From contig SVPI01000015.1 of assembly GCA_015065935.1 (NCBI GenBank), positions 1 to 46,746 of the forward strand: a stretch of 46,746 nt of DNA, read 5' to 3'. A model generated the notes under the pieces. That model ran no database searches. It was given only the letters and a program-made list of their open reading frames with translations, and was not told the DNA's origin. The position numbers and the translations under genes are program-made. This stretch comes from Oscillospiraceae bacterium. GTDB taxonomy: Bacteria; Bacillota; Clostridia; Oscillospirales; Acutalibacteraceae. Numbering within the stretch: position 1 is the stretch's first letter; the number at the start of each line of letters is the position of its first letter. Positions 16,539-23,781 of the stretch are shown in pieces.

Positions 16539-16557
16539 TCCTGCCTCTCGGGCAGAA
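16539..16557 (-). promoter_or_regulatory. Candidate S6:S18-binding leader hairpin of rpsF
   Basis: In the 80-base leader of rpsF the minus strand folds as CTGCC-CGAGA-GGCAG, leaving a CCG at the loop side. The known S6:S18 autoregulatory motif presents a CCG triplet in a hairpin just upstream of rpsF. The placement 15-20 bases before the SD fits; the flanking pairing is weak, so the call is tentative. Confidence 0.5.
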
Positions 16558-16589
16558 CAAGGGGCTAATTTCTCATATTAGCAACCGAT

Positions 16590-16618
16590 ATTATATCATT
16601 TGTGTTTTATAAAGTCAA
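16590..16618 (-). promoter_or_regulatory. Promoter of rpsF-ssb-rpsR
   Basis: On minus: TTGACT (16613-16618), 17 bases, TATAAT (16590-16595). Confidence 0.85.
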
Positions 16619-16635
16619 GCATTTTTAACTTTTTA

Positions 16636-16663
16636 TTGACATTTAATTCATTTAGGATAAAAT
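16636..16663 (+). promoter_or_regulatory. Promoter of coaX
   Basis: TTGACA (16636-16641), 16 bases, TAAAAT (16658-16663), 42 bases before the coaX ATG and divergent from the rpsF promoter. Confidence 0.72.
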
Positions 16664-16705
16664 AATAGAGTAAAGAATTATTAATTAATTTGGAGGGAAA
16701 ACACA

Positions 16706-17470
16706 ATGCTTTTGGCCGCAGATGTAGGAAACACCAACATAACCCTTGGCGTTTTTGAGGATGAAACCCTTAAATGCACCGCTCGCCTTGCCACCGATAC
16801 AAAGCTGACCGGTGACCAGTATGCCATTTCGGTTAAGGATGTTTTGGCCCTTAACGGCGTTAATACCTTTGATATTGAGGATGCCGTTATCTGCTCGGTT
16901 GTGCCCAGTGTTACCACAGCACTTTCCGCCGCCATTTCAAAGCTTTTCAGCATTGTGCCCTTGGTGCTTGGCCCCGGTGTTAAAACAGGTCTTAACATTA
17001 AAATTGATAACCCTGCCCAGCTTGGCGCCGACCTTGCCGCAGGCGCAGTTGCCGCAATGAACGAGTACACCATGCCCTGCGTTATTATTGATATGGGCAC
17101 CGCCACCACCATTAGCGTGTTGGATAAAAACGGTTGCTTTTTGGGCGGTAGCATTGGAGCCGGCGTAAGGCTCACCCTTAAAGCCTTAACCCAGAATACC
17201 GCACAGCTGCCTGAAATTTCCATTTCCGCCCCCGCAAAGGTAATTGGCACCAACACTGCCGATTGTATGCGCTCAGGCCTTATTTTCGGCACCGCCGCTA
17301 TGCTTGATGGTCTTCTTTCCCGCATTGAAAGGGAGCTGGGCGAAACCCCCACGGTTATTGCAACAGGCGGCCTTTCTAAGGATATTATCCCCCTTTGTGA
17401 AACCGACATAATCTATAACGAAAACCTGCTTCTTGAGGGGCTTCGTTATATCTACGAAAAAAACACCTGA
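16706..17470 (+). CDS. coaX: Type III pantothenate kinase CoaX
   Basis: 254 aa, the usual length. It phosphorylates pantothenate in the first step of coenzyme A synthesis. ASKHA-fold motifs: DVGNTNITLGVF (6-17, phosphate loop with catalytic Asp6), CSVVP (about 69-73), PAQLGADLAAG (about 107-117, near the pantothenate site), DMGTATT (124-130), GGSIGAG (about 150-156) and TGGLS (about 224-228). GGAGGG SD. An ECF S component follows in the same direction. Confidence 0.95.
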   Translation: MLLAADVGNTNITLGVFEDETLKCTARLATDTKLTGDQYAISVKDVLALNGVNTFDIEDAVICSVVPSVTTALSAAISKLFSIVPLVLGPGVKTGLNIKIDNPAQLGADLAAGAVAAMNEYTMPCVIIDMGTATTISVLDKNGCFLGGSIGAGVRLTLKALTQNTAQLPEISISAPAKVIGTNTADCMRSGLIFGTAAMLDGLLSRIERELGETPTVIATGGLSKDIIPLCETDIIYNENLLLEGLRYIYEKNT

Positions 17471-17490
17471 TAAAGGGTTTTTAATAATGA

Positions 17491-17513
17491 ACAGTATCCC
17501 TAAGGGGAACTGT
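17491..17513 (+). other. Hairpin between coaX and the S-component gene
   Basis: ACAGT (17491-17495) pairs with ACTGT (17509-17513) and CCC (17498-17500) with GGG, leaving the SD CGGAGG just downstream. There is no T-run, so it is not a terminator. It may shape mRNA processing or the relative translation of the two genes; no known riboswitch is recognised. Confidence 0.4.
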
Positions 17514-17530
17514 ATCGGAGGTAATTTAAT

Positions 17531-18115
17531 ATGCAAACAACAAAACTTCAAACTCAGAAGCTGGTTTTAGGCGCAATAATGACGGCGCTTGTCATCATTT
17601 TGCAGCTTATTGGCAGTTTCACAACCTTTTTCGGTCCCTTTTCAACCGCCGTTGCCCTTATTCCCATTGTTTTGGGCGCGGCTATGTGCGGCACTGCCAT
17701 TGGCGCCTGGCTTGGCTTTGTTTTTGGCGTGGTTGTAATTGCCTCGGGTGGCGCGGCGCTGTTTTTCGCCTTTGACATTCCCGGAACGATTATAACGGTG
17801 CTTTTAAAGGGTACCCTTTGCGGTCTTGCCGCAGGTCTTGTTCATAAGGCGCTTAAAAAAGTTAACGAATATCTTGCCGTGCTTGCCGCCGCAATCGTTT
17901 GCCCCCTTGTTAACACAGGCGTGTTTTTACTGGGCTGTTACATTTTCTTTATGGACAGCGCAACACAAATTGCCGAGGCTGTTAGTTTACCTGTTTCGGG
18001 AATGGCGGTTTTCTGGGCGCTGGCTATGGGAAACTTTGCCCTTGAGATAATTTCCAATGCCGTTTTATCCCCCGTTATTACGCGGGTGTTAAACCTTTTT
18101 AAAAGAAAAATTTAA
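17531..18115 (+). CDS. ECF transporter S component, probably pantothenate (PanT-like)
   Basis: 194 aa with about six membrane segments and a typical S-component N terminus (TTKLQTQKLVLGAIMTALVIILQ). S components capture a vitamin and dock on a shared EcfA/A'/T energy module, which is not in the window. Position 60 bases after coaX makes pantothenate the likely ligand; this is inferred from context only. CGGAGG SD; it closes with a terminator. Confidence 0.82.
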   Translation: MQTTKLQTQKLVLGAIMTALVIILQLIGSFTTFFGPFSTAVALIPIVLGAAMCGTAIGAWLGFVFGVVVIASGGAALFFAFDIPGTIITVLLKGTLCGLAAGLVHKALKKVNEYLAVLAAAIVCPLVNTGVFLLGCYIFFMDSATQIAEAVSLPVSGMAVFWALAMGNFALEIISNAVLSPVITRVLNLFKRKI

Positions 18116-18126
18116 AATATTAAAAA

Positions 18127-18151
18127 AAGGCGGAAAAATCCGTCTTTTTTT
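18127..18151 (+). terminator. Terminator of coaX-S-component operon
   Basis: AAGGCGGA (18127-18134) pairs with TCCGTCTT (18139-18146, one G-U) around AAAA, followed by a run of T. Confidence 0.85.
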
Positions 18152-18152
18152 A

Positions 18153-18181
18153 TTGCATTTTTTGTTTTTGTATGCTATTTT
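18153..18181 (+). promoter_or_regulatory. Candidate promoter of the plus-strand paralog gene
   Basis: TTGCAT (18153-18158), 17 bases, TATTTT (18176-18181). It is weak in sequence but well spaced and the only candidate in the 80-base gap. Confidence 0.4.
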
Positions 18182-18231
18182 AAAGGTGTGCTAATCGCAG
18201 TTAAAATTTCAGTAAAGCGAGGGAAAATAAA

Positions 18232-19443
18232 ATGGCACAGTTTGACAAAAATTCAAAGTATTATTTTGATGGTGAAATGCCCCTTGAGGTTCTTAATAAC
18301 TACCTTGACAGGGCAATGACCTACTCCCTTTGCGGCGAGGGCGACCCCGCAAAAATCAGATACCACCTACTTAATAACGGCAAGCGTGTTATTAAAAACG
18401 TAGGGGTTAAGTATGTTGCCCGCGCAACAGGACCCTGGATTGCCTCCGGCGAGGAGGAAGCCGATGCATTTCCTGTTTACGAGGCCGCTATAAAAGAGCT
18501 TCACGAATTTGACCCCGAAATTATTTTCGAGGCCTGCATTTTCGAAACCTGCACAAACCGTGTCAACAACATTCCCATTGAAGAGGATATTCAGAAGCTT
18601 TTCGGTTATAAGAGCGAAACAGGCTATTTTAACTGTGATAATATGAAGCTTACCGCCCGCGACGGCTATTTCCTTAACCGTTGGAGTGAGGGCAACCACG
18701 TACCCGATATAACCCTGCCTGAAACCCAAATGTTTTTCTACCACAGGGCAAGAAAGTTTATTGATATGGGTTATGAGGCACTCCATTTAGGTCAGGCAAA
18801 CCTTATCGGCTGGTCGGATGAAGGCAACAAATGCTGGACTAAGGTTATCCGTTTAATTCAGGAATATGCAAAACATCACGCAAGGCGCCATTATGTTATT
18901 ATCGACTGCCACCACCCAAGCCAAAATTTCGTAGGCTCTGATGGCATTATGCTGGTTGATTTTAATATGTTCCCACTAAGAGTTGAGGTTGCACCTTGTG
19001 AAAGGGACCACGCTGTAAGTGAGGATAACCCTCAGCGCTGTGACATTCACCCGGGCCTTGGCGATGCGGTTTATTTAAGGGGTATTAAGGGCATTTCCCC
19101 CAGCGGCTGGTTTAGTGATAAATACCCCTATATGGTTGAATTTGACAACTGGGGCAGTGGCAAGGACCACGTTACAGCAGTTGGCAGATGGGGTTATGAT
19201 GAAATTGCCTGGTGGGCAAACCAGCCACAGTGGTATCGCCACGCATTTCTTAAATATGTTATTGAGCGTGTTGCCGCCTATAAGGAAAACGGCCACGTTG
19301 CCTCCCCGGGATTCCGCCCCGCACAAATTCAAAATTCCCCTGAGCACAACTATTGGATTGATTCTAAAGAGCACTACGAATTCGGTTTTGATGATGAGGA
19401 GTTTGTTAAAGCACTTTGGAACAAGCGCGATGGAATTGAATAA
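18232..19443 (+). CDS. Paralog A of an unnamed barrel-like protein family (no export signal)
   Basis: 403 aa; I cannot assign a family. The conserved core starts at YYFDG (10-14). Blocks, in order: PLEVLNNYLDRAMTYS (17-32), KYVARA (60-65), DPEIIFEACIFE (94-105), PETQMFFYHRARKFID (163-178), YEALHLGQANLIG (181-193), NARRHYV-type HARRHYVIIDCHHP (216-229), MLVDFNMFPLR (240-250), KYPYMVEFDNWG (297-308), WGYDEIAWWANQPQWYR (320-336) and NGHVASPG (353-360). The alternating strand/helix spacing suggests a (beta/alpha)8 barrel; Glu100, Glu105, Glu164, Glu303 and Glu324 are shared by all six copies. No signal peptide, so probably cytoplasmic. It converges on the five-gene operon of relatives. A carbohydrate-active role is inference only. 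Confidence 0.8.
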   Translation: MAQFDKNSKYYFDGEMPLEVLNNYLDRAMTYSLCGEGDPAKIRYHLLNNGKRVIKNVGVKYVARATGPWIASGEEEADAFPVYEAAIKELHEFDPEIIFEACIFETCTNRVNNIPIEEDIQKLFGYKSETGYFNCDNMKLTARDGYFLNRWSEGNHVPDITLPETQMFFYHRARKFIDMGYEALHLGQANLIGWSDEGNKCWTKVIRLIQEYAKHHARRHYVIIDCHHPSQNFVGSDGIMLVDFNMFPLRVEVAPCERDHAVSEDNPQRCDIHPGLGDAVYLRGIKGISPSGWFSDKYPYMVEFDNWGSGKDHVTAVGRWGYDEIAWWANQPQWYRHAFLKYVIERVAAYKENGHVASPGFRPAQIQNSPEHNYWIDSKEHYEFGFDDEEFVKALWNKRDGIE

Positions 19444-19449
19444 AAGTAA

Positions 19450-19479
19450 AAAAGCGGCGAGATAACTCTCGCCGCTTTT
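19450..19479. terminator. Bidirectional terminator, 13-bp perfect stem
   Basis: AAAAGCGGCGAGA (19450-19462) pairs with TCTCGCCGCTTTT (19467-19479) around TAAC. It ends paralog A on plus and the tRNA-Arg gene on minus, touching the encoded CCA. Confidence 0.9.
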
Positions 19480-19555
19480 GGCGCGCTTGAAGGAATTCGA
19501 ATCCCCGACCTTTCGCTTAGGAGGCGAACGCTCTATCCTGCTGAGCTACAAGCGC
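19479..19555 (-). tRNA. tRNA-Arg, anticodon CCT
   Basis: The minus strand folds into a full cloverleaf: acceptor GCGCTTG/CAAGCGC (19549-19555 with 19483-19489), D arm GCTC...GAGC, anticodon stem TTCGC/GCGAA around CTCCTAA (anticodon CCT, reading AGG), variable AGGTC and T arm GGGGA-TTCGAAT-TCCTT with two G-U pairs. Discriminator G and an encoded CCA (19479-19481) complete it. It sits alone between converging protein genes. Confidence 0.95.
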
Positions 19556-19573
19556 ATATATTTTTGCCTTTCC

Positions 19574-19602
19574 ATTTTAACAAAAAAGGACTTAATTGTC
19601 AA
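19574..19602 (-). promoter_or_regulatory. tRNA-Arg promoter embedded in the upstream terminator
   Basis: On minus: TTGACA (19597-19602), 17 bases, TAAAAT (19574-19579), ending 18 bases before the tRNA 5' end. The -35 hexamer lies over the loop of the terminator hairpin at 19584-19619, so termination of the paralog operon and initiation of the tRNA use the same 30 bases. Confidence 0.75.
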
Positions 19603-19619
19603 TGCAATTAAGTCCTTTT
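19580..19619 (-). terminator. Terminator of the five-paralog operon
   Basis: AAAAGGACTTAATTG (19584-19598) pairs perfectly with CAATTAAGTCCTTTT (19605-19619) around a 6-base loop; the minus strand continues with TT after the T4 of the stem. It lies four bases past paralog B stop. Confidence 0.85.
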
Positions 19620-19622
19620 ACT

Positions 19623-20789
19623 TTACCTATTTTTAAGGATTTCTTTAAAAAAATTCTCTTCGCCCCAGCCGCCTTCAAACTTTTTGGGGTCGTTGCAGTA
19701 ATAATCGGCGCCCTTATCGGAATTTGGCAGCTTTACCATCCAGCGACAGCCCGGCAGGGCTAAATGTCCGTTTTCCTTAAAGCCGTCAATTCTGTCAATT
19801 ATATATTTTATAAATTTTTGGCGATACCACTGAGGCTGATGGCCCCACCAGCAGATTTCATCATAGCCCCAGCGGTTAACCGCCTTGCCGAATTCGGCAG
19901 GCTTAACGCCGTAGTTATCAAACTCAACCAAATAGGGGTAATCATTTGTCTCCCAGCCCGAGGGGGAAATGCCGTGAATATGCTTATTATAAACCTCGCC
20001 GCCGGTGTTGGGGTGGATATCGCACTCCTGGGGGTTATCTTCACTTGCCATATGGTCGGTCTGGCCGCTTTTAACATAGAGGCACAAGGGGAAGGCCGTA
20101 AAATCGCACAGCATAACCCCATCGGTGCCAACAAAATTGTGACCGGGAAAATGGCAGTCTATAAGAACATAGTGGCGGCGGGCATTAGTCTTTGCATAGG
20201 CTCTGATTTTATGGATAACATCGGTCCAGCAGGCAAGATTTTCATCGTTTTTGCCAATCAAATTGGTTTGACCAAAGTGCAACGCCTCAAAGCCCAAATC
20301 AATAAAACGGCAGGCGCGCTCATAGAAAAACATCTGCGCCTCAAGGGTTGTTATGTCGGGAATATGATAGCCCTCTCCCCACTGATTAGCGCCAAAGCCA
20401 TCGGCAAAAATCATATCAGCAAGGCGAAAATTGCGGCTTTCAGGGGATAATCCGAACTGAACGAAGGTATTTTCACTCACAGGGATATTTTCCACCTGTT
20501 TGCCGACGATTTCAAAAATACAGGCCTCTAAAATAATATCGGGGTCGGCGGCGTGAATGGCCTCGTTATTGCGCTTTACGTGATTATAATGGACCGTGTC
20601 ATAATCGGTGGCAGTCCACCAGCCGCCCGCACGTGCAACGTGCTTAACGCCCATATTAAGCAGGGCGTCAATATGAATTTTCAGGTTTTCTGCACTTGCG
20701 TAACTAATGCCCGAAAAGGTCATGGCGCGGTCTAAATAGTTGTTTAGAACCTCTAAGGAAATTGAACCGTCAAATTTATAGTTTTTCAT
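19623..20789 (-). CDS. Paralog B of the unnamed family (no export signal)
   Basis: 388 aa, essentially the bare core, so it defines the minimal length of the family. The start MKNYKFDGSISLEVLNNYLD at 20789 has AAGGTG 6 bases upstream; longer in-frame extensions run into the upstream gene. It keeps EACIFE, FEALHFGQTNLIG, ARRHYVLIDCHFP, YPYLVEFDNYG and WGYDEICWW. It differs from all others in two places: EAQ instead of ETQ before the MFFY helix, and FPLC instead of FPLR/FPMR after the DF motif. It has the SEDNPQ.CDIHP block seen otherwise only in A. Last gene of the operon, 13 bases after C. Probably cytoplasmic; function unknown. Confidence 0.8.
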   Translation of the reverse strand: MKNYKFDGSISLEVLNNYLDRAMTFSGISYASAENLKIHIDALLNMGVKHVARAGGWWTATDYDTVHYNHVKRNNEAIHAADPDIILEACIFEIVGKQVENIPVSENTFVQFGLSPESRNFRLADMIFADGFGANQWGEGYHIPDITTLEAQMFFYERACRFIDLGFEALHFGQTNLIGKNDENLACWTDVIHKIRAYAKTNARRHYVLIDCHFPGHNFVGTDGVMLCDFTAFPLCLYVKSGQTDHMASEDNPQECDIHPNTGGEVYNKHIHGISPSGWETNDYPYLVEFDNYGVKPAEFGKAVNRWGYDEICWWGHQPQWYRQKFIKYIIDRIDGFKENGHLALPGCRWMVKLPNSDKGADYYCNDPKKFEGGWGEENFFKEILKNR

Positions 20790-20802
20790 TTTTTCACCTT
20801 TT

Positions 20803-22245
20803 TTACTTGGCATATTTTTGGAGCAGCTCTTTATAAAAGCCCTCATCGCCCCAGCCCTTTTGGAGGTGGGTTTTGCTGTTGGCAAAGTAAATTCCGCCTG
20901 CCGTTGCCTCTGATTTTGCAAGGCCGCGGCTGCCGGGCAGAGCAATGTGTCCGTTTTCCTTAAAGGAGGCAATCTCCTCATAAAGATAGGTCATAAATTC
21001 TTTTCTATAGTTATATGGCTGATAGGCATACCAGGAAATTTCATCATAGCCGAAGGAATGGGTAGCCTTGTTTAGTATACTTAAATCAATGCCGCCGTTA
21101 TCAAATTCCACAAGGTAGGGGTACTTATCACTGTACCAGCCGCTGGGAGATTTTCCGCCGATGCCGGATTTATAAATATCGGGCCAAATATGGTTTCCGA
21201 TGGTGCATTTTTGGGGGTTATTTTCACTCACCGCGTGGTCGGTTTGACCCTCGGCGGCAAACATTCTAACAGGGTAGGCGTTAAAATCCACAAGCATAAT
21301 GTTATCTGTTCCCACAAAGGCCTCTGTGGGGTCAGTGTGGGCGTTTATTAAAACATAGTGCCGCCTTGCGTTTTTAGCCGCATAATCCCTTATCATTTTA
21401 ATGACCTTGGTCCAGCACTCGTTATCCTTATCATTTTTTCCAATCATATTCGCCTGGCCTAAATGAATGGACTCATAGCCTAAATCAATATACTCGCAGG
21501 CGCGTGTGTAGAAAAACATCTGGGTTTCTACCTTTGTTATATCGGGAACGTGCTGGTCCTCACCCCAATAATTAACATAATTGTCCCCTTTATCAAAGGT
21601 CATTTTTTCAAGGTCGAAGCGGCGGTTTTTCTGGGCCGTTTGCCCAAAGGCCTCCTGCACAAATTGGGGAATTTTTATCATTTCCACCTGCCTTGTAACA
21701 CACTCAAAAATGCAGGCTTCAACAATTATATCGGGGTCGGCATAGTGAATTTTATCCACCATCGCTTTAAGCTCGGCTCCCCTCTCCTGCTCAAAGGAGC
21801 CGGGGTGCCATTCGGCCGAAACGCGGGGGATATATTTTATGCCCAGGTTTTTAAACATTCTTATGTGCTCGTCTAAATCCCCCTGCCAATAAAGGGCCGA
21901 AAAGGTCATAGCTCGGTTTAAATACCTGTTTAAAACCGCAAAGGAAATAGAACCATTAAATTCATAATTCGGGTCGGGCAAGGAGGGGGTGTACGGTAGA
22001 GTCACCACAGAGGAGGTGCCGCCCGATGACTGCAATGAAGAGGAAACCTTTTCATAGCTCACCGTTATATCGGGGGAGGAAATATTAAGCCCCGATGAGG
22101 TAAACTGCGAGGTATCGGTGGTGGTAGACAGCACATTTGATGAAGCATTAGAGCTTGTTTCGTTGCCGCCCTTACAGCCGTAAAGTGTGGCGGCAAGGCA
22201 AACTATAAGGGTCAGGGAAAGCGCCTTTAACAAAAGGTTTTTCAT
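20803..22245 (-). CDS. Paralog C of the unnamed family, lipoprotein
   Basis: 480 aa. The start at 22245 has AAGGAG 6 bases upstream and gives a lipoprotein signal with lipobox TLYG-C24. A Ser/Thr-rich spacer (25-93) leads to the core starting YEFNGSISFAVLNRYLNRA (94-112). Core blocks are conserved: EACIFE, KVETQMFFYTRA, YESIHLGQANMIG, NARRHYVLINAH, DFNAYPVR, YPYLVEFDNGG and GYDEISWYAYQP. It is the only copy with PYNYR instead of PQWYR/PQSYR and with an altered IGNHIW segment after NPQKC. Expected on the outer face of the membrane. Ten bases separate it from D. Confidence 0.8.
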   Translation of the reverse strand: MKNLLLKALSLTLIVCLAATLYGCKGGNETSSNASSNVLSTTTDTSQFTSSGLNISSPDITVSYEKVSSSLQSSGGTSSVVTLPYTPSLPDPNYEFNGSISFAVLNRYLNRAMTFSALYWQGDLDEHIRMFKNLGIKYIPRVSAEWHPGSFEQERGAELKAMVDKIHYADPDIIVEACIFECVTRQVEMIKIPQFVQEAFGQTAQKNRRFDLEKMTFDKGDNYVNYWGEDQHVPDITKVETQMFFYTRACEYIDLGYESIHLGQANMIGKNDKDNECWTKVIKMIRDYAAKNARRHYVLINAHTDPTEAFVGTDNIMLVDFNAYPVRMFAAEGQTDHAVSENNPQKCTIGNHIWPDIYKSGIGGKSPSGWYSDKYPYLVEFDNGGIDLSILNKATHSFGYDEISWYAYQPYNYRKEFMTYLYEEIASFKENGHIALPGSRGLAKSEATAGGIYFANSKTHLQKGWGDEGFYKELLQKYAK

Positions 22246-22255
22246 AAAAAACTCC

Positions 22256-23770
22256 TTATTTTTTAAGTCTGTTCCACATATCTCGGTAAAACTCCAAATC
22301 GCCGAAGTAATTAACGTTGCCCTCTTTGCTTGCGGCAAAATAAAGGGTTGCTTCTGATACCCCGGGAACCTTTTGGACATAACGCTTGCCGGGGACAGAT
22401 AGATGTCCGTTTTCGCCGAAGGAGTCAATCTGCTTTGTTAAATCCTCAATGAATTTTTGTCGGTACCACTGGGGCTGAATGGCAAACCAGGTTATTTCAT
22501 CAAAGCCCCAATAAGGAGAGGAGGCCTTGTTGTGGTATTTTTCCGCCATAATTCCCCAGTTGTCAACCTCAACCAAATAGGGATATTTATTCGTAGTCCA
22601 GCCGCTTGGCGAGGTGCCTTTAATGTTCTTTTTGTAAACTGCGTCGCCCTTACCGGGGGTTATAACGCAGTGCTGGGGAGCATTTTGGCTTGGCTTATGG
22701 TCGCCCTCACCGGGGGCAACGCTTATCCTCATGGGAAAGGCGTTAAAATCCACCAGCATAACCCCACTAATTCCCACAAAGTTTTGGGTGGGGTTGTGAC
22801 CGTTTATAATAACATAGTGCCGCCTTGCGTTAATCTTAGCGTAAGCCCTTATTTTACCGATAACCCTCTCCCAGCAGACATTGTTTGTGTCACTGTGTCC
22901 GATTAAATTTGTCTGCCCTAAATGCAGGGCCTCAAAGCCCTGGTCAATAAAGAAGCAGCCGCGATAATAGAAAAACATTTGGGTTTCTACCCTCGTTATA
23001 TCGGGAATGGAGGAATCGGCGCCCCATTTGTTAACGCCATAGCCATCGGGAAAGAGCATTTTTTCATAATCAAAGGTTCTTTCCTCCGCTTTAAGGCCGA
23101 ACTCCTCAAAAACATAGGCGGGAATTGAAATTTTTTCAACGCTTTTTGTGACAATTTCGAAAATGCAGGCCTCAAAAATTATGTATGGGTCTGTTTTGTG
23201 GATTTCCGCAAGCCTGTTTTTGGTGTCATAGGCAATGCTGTGCTCCCAATTCAAAGGCGGCCAGTTGCAGGCGGCGCGCTGAACATATTTAGCGCCAACG
23301 CCTAAAATATCGTTTTTTATGTCGGCAAAGCTTTCATCGCCCTTTAAAATCTGGCAATAGGTTATAGCGCGGTTTAGGTAGTTGTTTAAAACCTCCAGGG
23401 AAACAGAGCCGTCAAAGGCGTACCTTGGGTCAGGCTTCGGCTCGACCTCTGATGAGGTTTGCGAGGAGCCGCCAACCCCCGAAGAAGAAACCAAACTGCT
23501 AACCGCCGAAGAAACAGAGCCGCTTGTGGCAACAGAGGATGAGCCGAAAAGATTACCCAACCAGCCGTTCACCGAAAACTGCGGAAAGCCGCCGCCCGAG
23601 GAGCCGCCTTCATTTTTTGAAGACGTCGACGAAACCTCGCCCGAGGTGCCCTGTGCCGAAGAACCTGCGGCAGAGGTTGTGCCTTGGGTTGTTCCCCCGC
23701 AACCTATAAGGGATAAAAGCATAAGGGAAATAAGCGCCAAAGAAACAATCTTTAAAACCCTTCTTTTCAT
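22256..23770 (-). CDS. Paralog D of the unnamed family, lipoprotein
   Basis: 504 aa. Signal peptide with lipobox SLIG-C24; long Ser/Gly-rich spacer (25-112) with repeated SSVxSS units; core from YAFDGSVSLEVLNNYLNRA (117-135). All family blocks are present, with IINGHNP (Asn in place of the Asp in four other copies) and DFNAFPMR. The C-terminal third is nearly the same as in E (WYRQKF.EDLTKQIDSFGENGH, then DMWNRLKK at the end), so D and E look like the most recent duplication. AAGGAG SD; 11 bases after E. Confidence 0.8.
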   Translation of the reverse strand: MKRRVLKIVSLALISLMLLSLIGCGGTTQGTTSAAGSSAQGTSGEVSSTSSKNEGGSSGGGFPQFSVNGWLGNLFGSSSVATSGSVSSAVSSLVSSSGVGGSSQTSSEVEPKPDPRYAFDGSVSLEVLNNYLNRAITYCQILKGDESFADIKNDILGVGAKYVQRAACNWPPLNWEHSIAYDTKNRLAEIHKTDPYIIFEACIFEIVTKSVEKISIPAYVFEEFGLKAEERTFDYEKMLFPDGYGVNKWGADSSIPDITRVETQMFFYYRGCFFIDQGFEALHLGQTNLIGHSDTNNVCWERVIGKIRAYAKINARRHYVIINGHNPTQNFVGISGVMLVDFNAFPMRISVAPGEGDHKPSQNAPQHCVITPGKGDAVYKKNIKGTSPSGWTTNKYPYLVEVDNWGIMAEKYHNKASSPYWGFDEITWFAIQPQWYRQKFIEDLTKQIDSFGENGHLSVPGKRYVQKVPGVSEATLYFAASKEGNVNYFGDLEFYRDMWNRLKK

Positions 23771-23781
23771 AAAGAAGCTCC

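Noticed and set aside
19764-20450. Long plus-strand frames antisense to the paralog genes (also at 25634-26494 and 35347-36297)
   Set aside because: They mirror the codon structure of the real genes on the other strand, have no SD or promoter and give no plausible protein.
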